Below are positions 35,869 through 48,304 of a DNA stretch of 64,000 bases, piece by piece. A program made the position numbers and the translations under genes. Source of the stretch: Zhengitettix transpicula (taxonomy: Eukaryota > Arthropoda > Insecta > Orthoptera > Tetrigidae); contig CM073593.1 in the NCBI GenBank assembly GCA_037074705.1, positions 61,421,501 to 61,485,500 of the forward strand, given 5' to 3'. The notes beneath the pieces are model-generated. The model was not told the origin of the DNA, made no database searches, and saw nothing but the letters and a program-made list of their open reading frames with translations. Within the stretch, counting starts at the first letter, position 1, and every line of letters starts with the position of its first letter.

Positions 35869-36898
35869 TGCAGTAATTGGTAATTAAGGCATTGTTATAA
35901 TTGAAAAGTTGAATTGTAGAGGACTCATTATTGGTGGATATAGCGGACGCCGCAACAAACCGGCAAGGCAAAGAAAGCATTGTTGATCGGTCGAGAAGGT
36001 TTTACGCGCTCAAAATTTACGAGACGAACGAATAGTCGGGCAGCTGACAGCAAATAGAACAGACGAAAAGAACGAACAGTCAGGCAATGAACGGCGAGGC
36101 ATAAAGACCAGCAAAGTTTTTGTACAAAAGTAAGACAGTCAGGCAATGAACGGCGAGGTGTAAAGACCACAAAATTCTAATACACGAAAAGTTGAACAAT
36201 TTAGTCAGTCAGCAGCGAGAATGAAAAAGGTCTAATTTAAAGAACGAGAATGTGTTCCAGTAACCAGTACGCTGTTATATCAAAAATGCAAAAATTGAAC
36301 TAGTCTTCAGTCAACAGACAAAACCAATTAGGAGCATTTTCAACAAAAATCCACGAGACCTACAAATCCAGGTTGCAGTAAATCATCGAGAATCGACAAA
36401 TTTATTCTAAACCAACTAACAAACCACGCTAATTAGAGTCGGTGAACATTTAGAGTCTGTGAGTACTTAGAATCAGTGATATCCCCAAAATTGTGCACGA
36501 AAAGTTAAAATGAGACCTGGGCTGCCGTAAGTAGAAAGAAAACTTTAAAATCATTGTAAACCACGTTTAAAAGATAAACGTCAGATCGTTCTTTAATTAT
36601 TTAATTATCGATAAAATGAGATAATTAATTCTTAATAAAATTAAAATTGTTTAAATTCAATCTTTAGTATTATTTCTTCCGCAACAAATTTCGTCTATGT
36701 TCAGACGCATTGATTTCCATAAAAAGTAAATGTAATTTTGATTATATAAATTCTGCCATTTATCAAACCCAGTTCAAGACCCTGAGATCCCAAATATTTA
36801 TGTAATTTGAATACTTGTTTTAAAATTGTTAATAAATCTTGTTTAATAGTTTTCACTTAAGTTTTTTTTATTTAAAGCGCTCATTATTATTAATTATT

Positions 36899-36901
<3 letters not shown>
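35869..36901 (+). mobile_element. Solo LTR-like element 1 (1033 bp)
   Basis: Begins TGCAGTAATTGG and ends ATTATTACA, i.e. TG...CA, flanked on both sides by ATAT within (AT)n. Near its right end is the family box (AACCCAGTTCAAGACCCTGAGA, read in two halves at 36766-36790) and an AATAAA near 36830. Internally a 34-bp segment beginning CAGTCAGGCAATGAACGGCG is tandemly repeated (36077-36110 and 36136-36169). There are no gag or pol frames, so it is a solo LTR. Target preference for ATAT is known for some Gypsy-type LTR retrotransposons; the superfamily is an inference. Confidence 0.65.

Positions 36902-36957
<56 letters not shown>
36902..36957. repeat. (AT)n tract at the right edge of solo LTR 1
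   Basis: Pure AT dinucleotide run directly after the CA end of the LTR. Confidence 0.85.
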
Positions 36958-36960
<3 letters not shown>

Positions 36961-37411
36961 ATTATGTATTTCATATTCAGGTCTTTAAAACGTTTTTATA
37001 GAATTTGTGTTAGGCTACGTAATAAACTCCCAATTTAAATACAAAATAAACCCAATTTCTTTACTGAAATATTACTATTTTCATTAATTTTTTATAATAT
37101 AAAAAATGATGAAAAATATATGACATTCACAATGATATAAATAAACAATCTGACATAAGGTCGTGTATTTATTTATTTAAATTATTTAATATTTTAAATT
37201 ATCAGTGAATCCATTATTAATATAAAGCTATGTTTCAGTTTACAAATTATTATTTTTTTGTTTATATTAATTATTTCCATTTATTTTCTCCATTTTGAAA
37301 TGGCAAAAACTTAAAGGGGACAATCTGTTATATTTGTGCTCTTATTCCATAGCCGGGTCAAGTTGGTGTTGTTAACAGTCGAGGACATGATACGAAAATA
37401 TTTTTTATTTC

Positions 37412-37774
37412 TTATAAACGAATAAACCAGCCAAATTTGTCAGAAATATATTTTAATAAAAGCATTAGAGCATATTAATAAAATAAAAATAGGAAGGATG
37501 TATCGTTCCTTATTTTTTGGAACATCTTCAGGTGCAAATATACAAATTTTACAAGACTGATTATCTAAATATTTATAGAGAAGAAGTTTTTATAAACTAC
37601 ATATTTATTATACGTTTCCTTCAAAATTTATTGAACGTTACTTATAATTTATTTCTGGAGATATAAATACGTATTTAAAGTTTTGTGGAGAAAAATTTTA
37701 AATGTGTGTGTTTTACCTACACATTGCAGCCGAAATATATTACTGACAAAATTGGCTGGTTTATTGATTTATAA
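37412..37774. mobile_element. Fold-back element related to the 35.6 kb element
   Basis: 41-bp arms at 37412-37452 and 37734-37774 are inverted copies with four mismatches. Their sequence (AATAAACCAGCCAA, TTGTCAG) resembles the 35.6 kb arm (AAATAAACAACAGCCAATTTG). On the minus strand the interior carries CTGAAGATGTTCC, an AT loop, then GGAACGATAC (plus 37501-37532), a perfect five-pair hairpin between CTGAAGA and a GAAAC-like box. Confidence 0.7.
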
Positions 37775-38809
37775 TTTATTGAAGTCAGATAAATATAAAT
37801 ATTCTTTCTTTTCGTGCTGAAACGGCGTGAGGTATATATGGCTCGCGGGCAGTGGCCATGGTAGAAGAATAGGGAAAGGGAATCGTTCCTTATCATATTT
37901 TTTAAACGGTACTGAACCATTCTAGAGAGAGAAGGAAGTCAGTAGAGAAGCGGGAAAGTAGGGTGCAGAAGGAAAGATAAGAGTTTTTATCAAAGATTTA
38001 TGTTTCACGGTTCATATTTTGTGACAGACTTTCCCAGTATTTTTAAATCATTGTGTAATTGAGGTGGTGATGTATTTCTTCTAGTTATATGAAAAAATGA
38101 TAAAAGGACGTTTATATTCACACAAAATATTATTTAATTAAATAACTAAATAATCTCTCTTAAATTCATCTGTTTGGATGATTATTTATTGGCTGTAAGG
38201 ATTTTCAAGTCAGTTTAAGTCATACGATTTTTCTAAACACTAGCCGAAATGAGCCTTACAGGGTTTTTTTTCTAAGCAAATTTCCACGATTCTTCGCACA
38301 TTTCCCACCTATTTAAAGAAAGATTGGTTCGGACTGTTGTTTGTTACATTTAAGGTTGTCTAATTGAGCTACGACTCGGCCCAAGACTCGACGAATCCCT
38401 GAAGGGATAGAGTGGTCGCTGTAGAGGTAATTCGATTTACCAACACTCCATCGCAATAGCATTTACAAACACTTTCACGACGTTTCGTTAAGTATATTAT
38501 TCATGGGCCACTTTCAATTTAACAAACTACGACTGAAAGTTTGGTTTTTTAAAAATATGAATTGATTAATTATTTGTTACTGAACGCCTAATGACGTCTG
38601 GGGTTAGAAAAACGTTTTTGGATTCATAATAATTTCACCGGAAGACGCCACGGCATCGATGTCGAATTTTTTTTAAAATTTATGAGTTTATTTCTTGGTT
38701 TTCTATCTTCGCTTACAGACAGCCTAATATGTTCCAGTATGACGCCTCAATTCAGATCTGAATTTTGTCAAGTAGTTATAATAAGTCAATCTGTATATAG
38801 AAAATGCAT

Positions 38810-39345
38810 AATAGTAATTATACTCATTTAACATCGGTAGAAACACTATAAATTTCTTTGACCCCTAAAAATATTTATCCGCCTAAAATATCGGCTGTTT
38901 TAGATTTTTTGAATGTTTCCACCCTATGCGTGCTTCCCTCTTATGCCGAAAGGGGTTGAAATTATACCAAAAAAACATAGGTAGAAATACTACCAACGTA
39001 ATTGACCCTGATAATTATTTATTCCACGCAAATATCGACCATTTAACATGTTTTAAAAATTCTATCCCAGTTCACCCCCGGTTCTGGTGGTTAAATGGCC
39101 AATTGACATACGTTACCCTGGATTTGACTCCAGTCTCGGTTGTATTCGCGTAATTTTCTTGTAACGCCCGTCCACCACCACCCCTAACGGCGCTCCTTTT
39201 CCATGCTGTAAGGGGTTAAAATTATACTCATATCACATCGGTCGAAAAACTATTAATCTCTTTGACCCATAAAAATATTTATCAGACTCAAATATCGTCT
39301 CTTTTAACATGTTTGAATATTTCAACCCCCGTTCCTGGCGGTGGT
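38810..39345. repeat. Degenerate tandem array of about 130-bp units
   Basis: Three diverged units share an AAGGGGTTGAAATTATAC-like start, CATCGGTAGAAA, TTTGACCC.TAAAAATATTTAT and AATATCG...TTTTAACATGTTT. Approximate units: 38815-38935, 38942-39080 and 39203-39340. The reading frames here belong to the repeat, not to a gene. Confidence 0.6.
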
Positions 39346-40517
39346 AGACGTGTGTCACACCGACAGTGTTTGTTTCCTGGTCGCAAAGAACACGTGTACG
39401 AAATTTGGTGAAATTTGCTCCACCTGTGTAGATTTGTATAAGGAACATACACACAAACAAATATATATACATACAAACACTCTGTTTTATTTATTAGAAA
39501 ATAATATGCAAACTACAAAACTTATGCTTTATTTAATTTAAAACACAGATAATTAATAAATGTAAGGAACTAAATGGAATCATGAGAAAGCTCCTGAAAG
39601 TTCTTCAATACGTCCAGAATTAATGTATATAAATTGAACGTCTGTCAAGTATCTGGCAATCCAATTCAGATATTGTGTAACGAATAAAATATAAAAGCAA
39701 GAGTTTGTTTTCATCGTAGCGGAAATACGAAATAGTTATTCAATTTATCGGAATACGAATCTCAACAAGAAAAATTTTATCAGCGTATTTGACGTTATAT
39801 AATGACGGAACCAGATATGTAATTAAAAGTTGTGAGTGTGGGATTATTAAATCCGCAGTGGACAGCAGCTGAAGCACGGCTCAGCGAGAAAATGTGTACT
39901 GAGGCGCGAAATTCTACGGAAATGCGACTTCTAGTTTTGTGCAGGCAGGTTTCAGACACGTGCGCGTCTACAATGGATCCGCCAGACTGTGTGTATGACC
40001 TCGTCTTCAGTTCAGCAAACACACTCCACTAAGTTGAATACTACTCCTAATCTCGCAAACATGAATATACAGACGTAAAACAACAAATTTAAAAAATTTA
40101 ACAAAATTGATCGTCCACTTACCTTTCTCCAATTTCAATACATAAAATTAGATGAAAGCTCAAAAAAATATTAACACCTCATGTGTAGGTTTTCATATAA
40201 TGGAAAGATAATACGAAAAGGCTCTCTCTCTGCCCGTTTATGAATGCGTGTTTTGCATATTGATATGTTCTTCTTTGACGGCTAGTACCCAAACAATTGG
40301 GGCTGGCGCGCGAGTGTCATTGTTGGTGCCTTGAAAAATCAGTCTGCATTTCGGCTCCTCAGCGAGCGTGTCGCTGTTGAGACGCTTAGATCTAAAAAAA
40401 ACACGTGTTCTCTCGGTACGATGCACGAAGATCGTAAAAGCGTATCATACATGAATTGTATTTCAATACTATGTGTTGTGAACGTCAAAACCAGGCCTGA
40501 GTAATTAATATGCATCT

Positions 40518-40519
<2 letters not shown>
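39346..40519. other. Intergenic stretch, no supported gene
   Basis: Mixed composition with some CpG-richer patches near 39840-40030 and 40260-40440. Open frames there are short and unrecognised. Confidence 0.35.

Positions 40520-40612
<93 letters not shown>
40518..40612. repeat. (AT)n microsatellite left of solo LTR 2
   Basis: About 90 bases of AT dinucleotides with two GT interruptions, ending at the TG start of the LTR-like element. Confidence 0.9.
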
Positions 40613-40615
<3 letters not shown>

Positions 40616-41569
40616 AATAATCAACTATTTTTGTTTAATTTATTTTGACCCACGTTGTGGTAGCCATTAAATGTAATAATCAACATGTAAAGGTTAATTT
40701 AATTAAAAGATTATAAAAAATTAACAAACAAAAATAATTTATTATCAATTTGTGGCTTCCAAAAATTAAAAATTAAAAACAATCAAAATTTAATATCTCT
40801 TCTCTCAGGGCCTTCACTGGGTTTGATAATTAACAGAGAAAATGATTTAATTATCTGATTAACAATTCAGTTTTTAAATTACCTTAAAACAATAAGTCGA
40901 TAAATGAAAGAAAGCTAAATGAAAGTGAACGAAATCTGACTTTTACCTTTTAGTTACCGTTTACAAATATTACTATCAAAGTTTTGGTTACTCACATAAT
41001 GTCCGACTGGTACCAGCATTCTTTTGTAGCTTCAAAAGTACACTATAATGCAAATTTTATTACACTGATTCTAAATTTCCTCACAGATTCTACACATACG
41101 AAGTCGAAATGCAATTACTCAGCTACCAGGAAACTCGGATGATCCTCTCCTAATTGGTCAGCTATCGGATGTCGTTTTCCCTCAACGCGAAATTGTTCAA
41201 TTTTTTTATAATGAAGCAACCTTTGCTTCACCGTTGGCTAGTTGTTAGAACATCTCTGTCCAACTATTTGCTTGCTTACAGGAACTCACGATTAGCAAAT
41301 TTTAGACTTTTACTGATTTATTTATCGATTTGGACTGAACTGCTAAATATCTCGCTGAAGATTTGTTTTTAATGTCTCTCCTCTCGTGGCTGACCGTAGA
41401 CGTCGACTAACTTTACTTTTGCGCGCGTAATCGCCATTCCGACTTCGCAACAAAGAAACAGAACTCGCCGCTCATTGTTGCTTTGATCGCTCATGCCGCT
41501 ACAATTAATTTATTCGCTAACAATTTAAATTATTTAAAAACAATTAATGGCTTAATTAATTGGAATAAC

Positions 41570-41570
<1 letters not shown>
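40613..41570 (-). mobile_element. Solo LTR-like element 2 (958 bp)
   Basis: On the plus strand it begins TGTAATAATCAAC and ends near TTAATTGGAATAACT, with (AT)n on both sides. It shares the box CTCAGGGCCTTCACTGGG then TTTGATAA with the element at 57033, and in reverse orientation with the 35869 and 61296 elements. The last base departs from the expected CA, so one end has mutated. No coding sequence inside. Confidence 0.6.

Positions 41571-41599
<29 letters not shown>
41571..41599. repeat. (AT)n tract between two LTR-like elements
   Basis: AT run separating the end of LTR 2 from the TG start of a probable inverted fifth copy. Confidence 0.8.
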
Positions 41600-41600
<1 letters not shown>

Positions 41601-42480
41601 GTAGCACTGTCTCTAGAAGAAGGAAGCTAGCGCCTCCGAAAATTTGTTTCTTTCAGTCAAACATGGCGACATTCACCCTCAATTTCAGGTATATTTTTTC
41701 TCTTTCTTTCCGGTCCATATAAGTTTTTTTTTGACAGTTGCTGATCATAATTAGTTGCTTAAATACATAGACAGATACTCGTTTCTGAAGAGAACGAATA
41801 TGGATTGGCACAATTTGCCTGCTAAAGTACTAACAACTTTACACAAGAATAACAAAAGTTTGAAAGGCAGGCTGGATCAATTTTAGTTTAAGTAGAGTAG
41901 ACTTTAGAAGTAGATTAGTCACAGGAAAAGTTAGTCAATATAATTAATAATTTCGTAATTGCAAAGTGTTGTGCAGATGAAGGAATTATTCCGATTATTA
42001 AGCCAGTGTACTATATAGAAATAACTTGGTTTAGTGATAAAAGTGATATTGGGGTCAAGTGATGTAAATAAAGAATTAATGTTGAAAATTAAATTACTCA
42101 GTAATAGCAGTTAGTCATTGAAAATTTTAATACTCAGTGAATAAGAAATACATTGGTATAATAATATTTAATTTATATTTATAATTTTATTTTTCAAAGT
42201 GTTATCTATTCTAAAGTTTGTCACAGAAAATAAAAGTCCCAGTGTTCGCTTCTCCCTCGCGGGATAAAGTTGAAGCTTGTTGACTTTGCCACTTTAATGC
42301 AAATAATGAATATGCTTTTGGTCTTGTAGACTTATTTAGGAAGCTGTATGCAATTGAAAAAACACTTAACTTAAAATAAACCTAACAGGCTGAAAATAGA
42401 TTCACGATTCGAAATCAATTTTCGAAGTAAATAATTTTACTTTTGACTTTTTCATTCACAATTATTTTAATTTACAATTG
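41600..42480 (+). mobile_element. Probable solo LTR-like element 3, right end uncertain
   Basis: Begins TGTAGCACTGTCTC after ATAT and carries a diverged form of the family box near 42228-42260 (AAAGTCCCAGTG, then CCTCGCGGGA). I cannot place the CA end with confidence, so the end coordinate is a guess. Confidence 0.35.
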
Positions 42481-42499
42481 TTAAAATAATTGACGCGAG

Positions 42500-43930
42500 T
42501 AAAGAAAATAAAAAAATAATATAATCTCGGCGGAAAGTCGCTCAAGAACACTCTTGTGTTTCAATAATACTGGCTTAGTGTGTGATTAAATTCAATTAAA
42601 TTTTCCAAGATTATGGTGTATTAACAAGGCTTAAACCGATCCCCTTTAAAATTCAATTCAATTATCTGCTCCCTGGCTCTTTAACGCATTTATCGCCGAC
42701 AGAAACGAGGGTTGTCGCTGTCACCTTTCACGACGTGAAATCAAATAAGGCAATTAATCACTACACTTCACTTATAATTGAGGTTCAGAAATTTCTTTTA
42801 CATTTAATTGCTATAAGAAGTGCTGAACGCTGACTAGATATATTCATTCGCTTTTATCATACGTCGTTTCCTTAAATTAATTATCATGAACATGATACTA
42901 AATTCAGACAACTTTTACACACCGGTATTTAGAGATACGAATAAAACTCGCAGACCTATAAAATATAACTTGAAATATCACCTAAAACCCGAAAAGAAAT
43001 CATATTACCTTTAAATAAGACATAACTACAAGTTGACTTAGTATATTATTATATATAATATGCAACTAATTTCTATCATAATTCTTTAATTTTAATCTTT
43101 TAATTCTGATTACTAGTGGCTTTAATCTTCATTTTATAAACGTGAAAATATATCAATAGGAACACAGATAATAAAATCATAAACTATACTGATTCTATTT
43201 AAATGATTTATGTAACATAAATATTTAATTGGTCTCGTCTCACGAATGCTTTACGATCTTGACGCGACATCTGTAGGCGTTTCAACAATTTAAAACATAA
43301 TTTATATCAGAACTTAGATAAAACAGAAAATTTTTCATTGCTTTCAAATTTACTGTTCCATTTTGGAAAATATTTTTATAGTTAGTAGCTCTTTTATCTT
43401 CTGAAGAGCCAATATCGCTATTTGCATCTTGGGTTCCAATTAACTGTCAGTTTAAAGTTGTAAAATTTTAATAAAAACAATGTGTTACAAAATGAAACTG
43501 ATTACTTAACTTTGAGTGAGGGAATTCATATTTGATAATGGAGTAACGTCGGCGGTGTCGAAGTTTCCTTAAAATATAAAATATAAATTTTAAGAATTAA
43601 TATATTTACATCAACGTCTCTTCGTTTGAGGATCAGGGATAGAAATAGTCTAATTATGGTTTTATTCGCTGTCTTATGTTGCTCCGTTCTTTGCGAAGCG
43701 GCAATTACGGATACTCTACGTTTCATTAGATAGTGTTAATAGATATATTCGTAATTCTCAATATTCTAATACAGAAAGATTCGTTAAGGACTGTTCGAAC
43801 TAACGTACCCAATTAAATAATCTTAAACCGACATTTACTGAAATTTACAAACAAAAAATTCAACAACAGAAAAAGAGTAGTTTTTATTGAAATATTAAAT
43901 ATACAATTACGAAACTGTTTGGAAGAAGAA
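42500..43930. other. AT-rich stretch, no supported gene
   Basis: No gene, and no repeat with a confident assignment. Small CpG-containing patch near 42660-42740. Confidence 0.35.
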
Positions 43931-43936
43931 TAAGAA

Positions 43937-44256
43937 GGTGTAGACAGGCTATGAATAAGGTAATCCACATAGTGGCAACTCCTCTCTTATAGCATAGGAA
44001 AGGGAATGAAAGGGGGGATGCGGAAAGGTAGAGGCAGGTAGCCAAGGGTTAACTAGGGCCCCCGGGCTATGGTTTAAGGATCCTACTTGGCACATCACCG
44101 GAAAAATCTGCATCAGGTAGGTCGGGCATTTGGTACTTGTCCCACGCCCTTCCGATGGCGAGAGAGGGGTTAGCTGTGGGGTCGCAGCTTTCCCCTCGCC
44201 GTGCCTTGACCAGTTTAGGAGGCAGCTGGCCGTCTATTCCAACAGGAATAGCGATG
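43937..44256 (+). mobile_element. GC-rich dispersed repeat, copy 2 (truncated)
   Basis: Starts AAGGTGTAGACAGGCTATG and follows the same order as the 34 kb copy (GGCCCCCGGGCTATGG, GGTCGGGCATTTGGTACTTG, TTGACCAGTTTAGGAGG). It stops at CAACAGGAATAGCGAT, lacking the distal third. Confidence 0.7.
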
Positions 44257-44259
44257 TTT

Positions 44260-47200
44260 TAAAAATAGTGTAAATACTGACAGCATAAAATATATATGAT
44301 TCTTGATTTTAGAATAGAAATGTAATTCTACATTTCAAGGTATTGAATGATAAAATATTGTATTAATACATTGGTGGTAGTGTACTTATAGAGAATTATT
44401 ATAGTCCATTGTCAACTAGTAAATTAAAATTTGAGACCTGAATAGTTTAAATGTGTATTAAATCAGTCTTCAGAAACCTTATTGACAATTTAGTTAATTA
44501 TTTCCTTCATAAGTCTATTAATAAAATATTGTTTCTCTCAAAGACTTTTTATTTATTTATGTGGAAGTTGATGTAAGGTTCCGAGTCGTGGTAAACCGTT
44601 GTGGCATCTCTCCTCTTTCTTCGACACACTTGCGGCGGACGACTTCCCACATCAAAGCTTACTTCGGCGTTAAAATATCAAAAAGTTGTAATACTAAGGA
44701 TTTGTGTGGTTCGATGAAAAATAACGTAACGAAATTGGAAAGGTGGTCTTTATTTTTCGCATAAATATGTATATGTACAATATTTACGTTCCCAACTATT
44801 TTTATTACACACTTTTACTTTACATTTCTTTAGGTCTACTCCCTAATGATCGTAGACTCTTACTTCGAATGTGGAGTACTATTTTACAAGAAAGTCCTTC
44901 TACAAGCTTCTCCTTGTAGCGCGGTTATAAACTTCTCGTATGCCCCATTGTTGATGATGCCGCTTCGGCTGTTCAACAGTGCGATCGACTTGGTCACGCA
45001 AATACCTTTATTAGGCAGTTTCTACGTAAAAAAAAAATATTGTGAACCATATAAGTTGCAGTTCGGAACGTTTAAATATTATTTATTCAATTTGATGCAC
45101 TTTTTTCTACATCGATTATTTTTAATATAGTCCATAACCACTGGAAGAAAATACTTTATTACTTCTGAATTTATGCTCACATTCCTGTTATCAATCAAAT
45201 AACCACTCTGTGTGTACATAAAAAAATATTAAAAATATTCTTTCCGATATTTTAAATTTAATATCTTCGACGCCTGTGGAACCATTACTTGGTCCCTTGT
45301 GTGCCATGAATGTGTTTTTAAGACGCGGAGGGAATTTAACTGAAAGCAACGAATTTGTAACGTTGGTTTCACCATAAAAGAAGTTATTCAAAAAAATAAT
45401 GTTAGATGACGAAGCTCAGTCGCTTACAGATTTCTCAGATAGCAACAAAATAAACATCGCGAAAGGTCTTAAGGAACGCAGCTGAAAATCAAACGGCGGT
45501 TGAAGATGAAAATTTGAAAGTAAAAAACGAATTAACATTTCGGTCAAGTCGTCTTGAATGAATAAGTCTTAACGAACCGCGAGGCGGCTGTAAATATTCA
45601 GGTGATTTTTCAAAAGCAACCGCGAAAATTCACGAGTTAAATTTCAGTCTCAGTTATTAAAACAAAACACTTTAATTTAAACTTTTCTGCTTATAGAAAA
45701 ATTACCGAGTTCGATTCTAGTAAATACGGAATACTTAATTTGTTATTCAATTATACGGAATTTTTTAGTGCTGCAGAAAGTTGAAAGAGTGACACAATTT
45801 TATTAGAAATTTTTCTTTCTTCACAGAGATGTGATGTGATGAGACTTTGAGTAGTGCTTTCAGAAAAAATTGTTGAATAAGGTGAGATAAATAATAAATT
45901 TATCTAGCATGTAATACTGTTACAAGGATTCCAAAAAAAAACCCATTTGCAACAAGTAAATAATAAGTCCCAAAATAAGGGATAAAACGTAGTGATTTGT
46001 TGTCAAGTGGGAAGAAACAAAGAAATATCTAAATAATTCAATAAATGGTTTAAGACTTTTATAATCATTATTTCAGGTATAATATAATAACTTTTTGAAA
46101 TAAATACGTAAATACAATTATCAGTTGATTAGGGCCTAATATTTATTATGAATTCGTTTTTGAAAATCTGTATATGCCTTTCTAAGGAAATATATATTAT
46201 AATAATGCAAACATTATAATAATGAGTAAAATAAGAAGGGCTTACATTTACTTTTTTTCAGCCTTGCTCACTTTTTTACATTTGGTTTCATATTTGCCAC
46301 AAGCAAATTCATCCAAATTAATGTATTTGTACAATATAAATGAGGATAATATAAAGATGGATAAATTATATTATATACAAATTTTGTAGTTTCTGAAGCA
46401 AATTAATCTTTATGAATCTTCAGTTTTTCTTTACCCCTCTTTACCTTCCAGCCCCTGACGATATAAAGCATTAAATTTTCAGAAACGGCTGAATGTCACG
46501 TTTCGCATCTGCTTCTAAATGATACGACTGATCCAGTCCCCAGGCGGCTGTATAAGAGCATTAAACGAGACAGTCACAGTTTTATCTCGAAACACTCGAT
46601 TTTTAAAGGGTGGTAATAACTGACTATGAAAATTCAACCACCCACATAGCGGTGTTTTACTGTTATAAAATATTTTTCAATAAATGCCACTACTTTTCTA
46701 GTCGTTCGAGATAATATAATTTTCTACCAAATACAATTTAACATATTTCAAAACACCTGTAACTTTTCTTTAAGCTTTCGTATATTATATATGACGAATT
46801 TAATGATAGAAATTTATTATTATTTTAAACTTGCTATTATAATTAAATATTTCAGAATTTCTATTTTAACCTGCCTCAGTTTTCGTGCATATTGTATAAA
46901 TTAGGATGAACTAAATTTTCGAGTAATTATGGCCCGTGACTTAACATACTTTCCTTGGACAATTTACAAAGCCCACTTATTTGTATATAAGAAGTAACTG
47001 ATTACAGGGCAATGCCTTGGTATTTATTTATCCCAATCTTATATGAGACAGGAAAATATATTCTCAAAACTTCAACTATATGAAGTTATTCGTGGGAAAA
47101 CCATGGTGGTCACAAATTCACTATGCAGTTGCCCCTGTAAGTTTCTCGTGATTCGATAACGCAATCTCTAAAAGTCGAAACGTATATATGTCGGAAGGAT

Positions 47201-47690
47201 ATAAAATGTTTTACGCTGTCCGTTTTTGGTAAAAAAAATCGGATGAATTACATTTACGCAGTCTTGTAGAAGGCTCTAAAGATTATGTTTAATTAAATAT
47301 GGGTTATCAATCAGTGATTCAACATTAATATAGACCATTTTTGGAATTTTATCAACCATTACTTTTGGGTTGGTATTTGACTTTAAATGCATTGAGATTT
47401 TTACCAATAAGCGACCCACATAACTATGGATTCGATATCAATATCGGTTATTTTATTATTAACCCATTTATAAGTCAAATTGGATTTAATATATTGATTC
47501 TATAGTAATATCGGTCGTTTTAACATCAGCTTTACCTCCCAGATGTTTTCCATAGATTTTGCTCGATGTGCTTCAGAGTCTTGCTGGAACACAGGCATAC
47601 ATCTTTTTTTATATACATAAATTGAATATTACCTATGCATCAAGTCCACCAGCTGATAGGATTTAAACACAAATGAACTGTAACTGGAGA
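44260..47690. other. Gene-poor AT-rich stretch
   Basis: No gene is supported. Short frames at 44561, 44846 and 45191 (minus) have no recognisable domain. A TATAAGA with a nearby TCACAG near 46551-46580 could be a promoter or LTR remnant but has no frame behind it. Confidence 0.35.
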
Positions 47691-47699
47691 GGGATCACC

Positions 47700-47735
47700 C
47701 GCGCGCGCGCGTGTGTGTGTGTGTGAGAGAGAGAG
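47700..47735. repeat. Compound microsatellite (CG)n(TG)n(AG)n
   Basis: GCGCGCGC, then GTGTGTGTGTGT, then GAGAGAGAGAG in direct succession. Confidence 0.9.
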
Positions 47736-48173
47736 CTCCCAGAGGATATAGCAAATGCTTGTCAGGATCTCTCTGCTCGCAAAGCACGAAGCAGACGCTC
47801 CTAGGGAAGTTCAAGATGACGAGGGAACGGTCGCTACGGTAGACAAATTCAGTCTATGTGAATAGAAGAGGAGTTTGTAGTAAAGGCTGAATATTAAGTA
47901 AAATGAATTGTAGTGTAAAGAAATTAGGAAAAAATATAAATTATGAAATTTAACGTTTCAGATGAAAATAGTTCAGTGTGAATTGATTTGTTAAAAGGTC
48001 TGTAATTCATATAAATATAAATAAATACGCCGCAGGCTGGTCTTATGTTTAACCATAAAAATATTTTAAATGAAATTGTAATATATTTAACGTCTGATGT
48101 TAAATTGTAAGAACATTGACTTTGAATACAGAGTAAAACAAATTGATAACTTTTTTATACTTAAAGCTGTATT

Positions 48174-48206
48174 ACGTTTCGACCTGTCTGTAGGTCTTAG
48201 CAGAAC
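48174..48206 (-). repeat. Hairpin-GAAACG module near the snf-like gene 3' end
   Basis: On the minus strand CTGCTAAGACC, loop, GGTCGAAACGTAAT: a clean hairpin abutting GAAACG, similar to the modules in the fold-back elements at 6.4, 35.7 and 37.5 kb. It lies about 100 bases beyond the stop of the snf-like gene and may mark the end of an inserted element. Confidence 0.4.
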
Positions 48207-48304
48207 ACTGGTTGAAGACTAACTAAAGGTAGAGAGCAAATTCTAGGAATTCATTCAACCGTTTTGTATATAACATGCTGTCTATTAACATTACATTTTT
48301 AGCT

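Noticed and set aside
40613..41570. Helitron or MITE as the explanation for the about 1-kb AT-flanked elements
   Set aside because: The ends are TG...CA with ATAT on both sides and length near 1 kb, which fits a solo LTR better; Helitron CTRR ends with a terminal hairpin are not visible.
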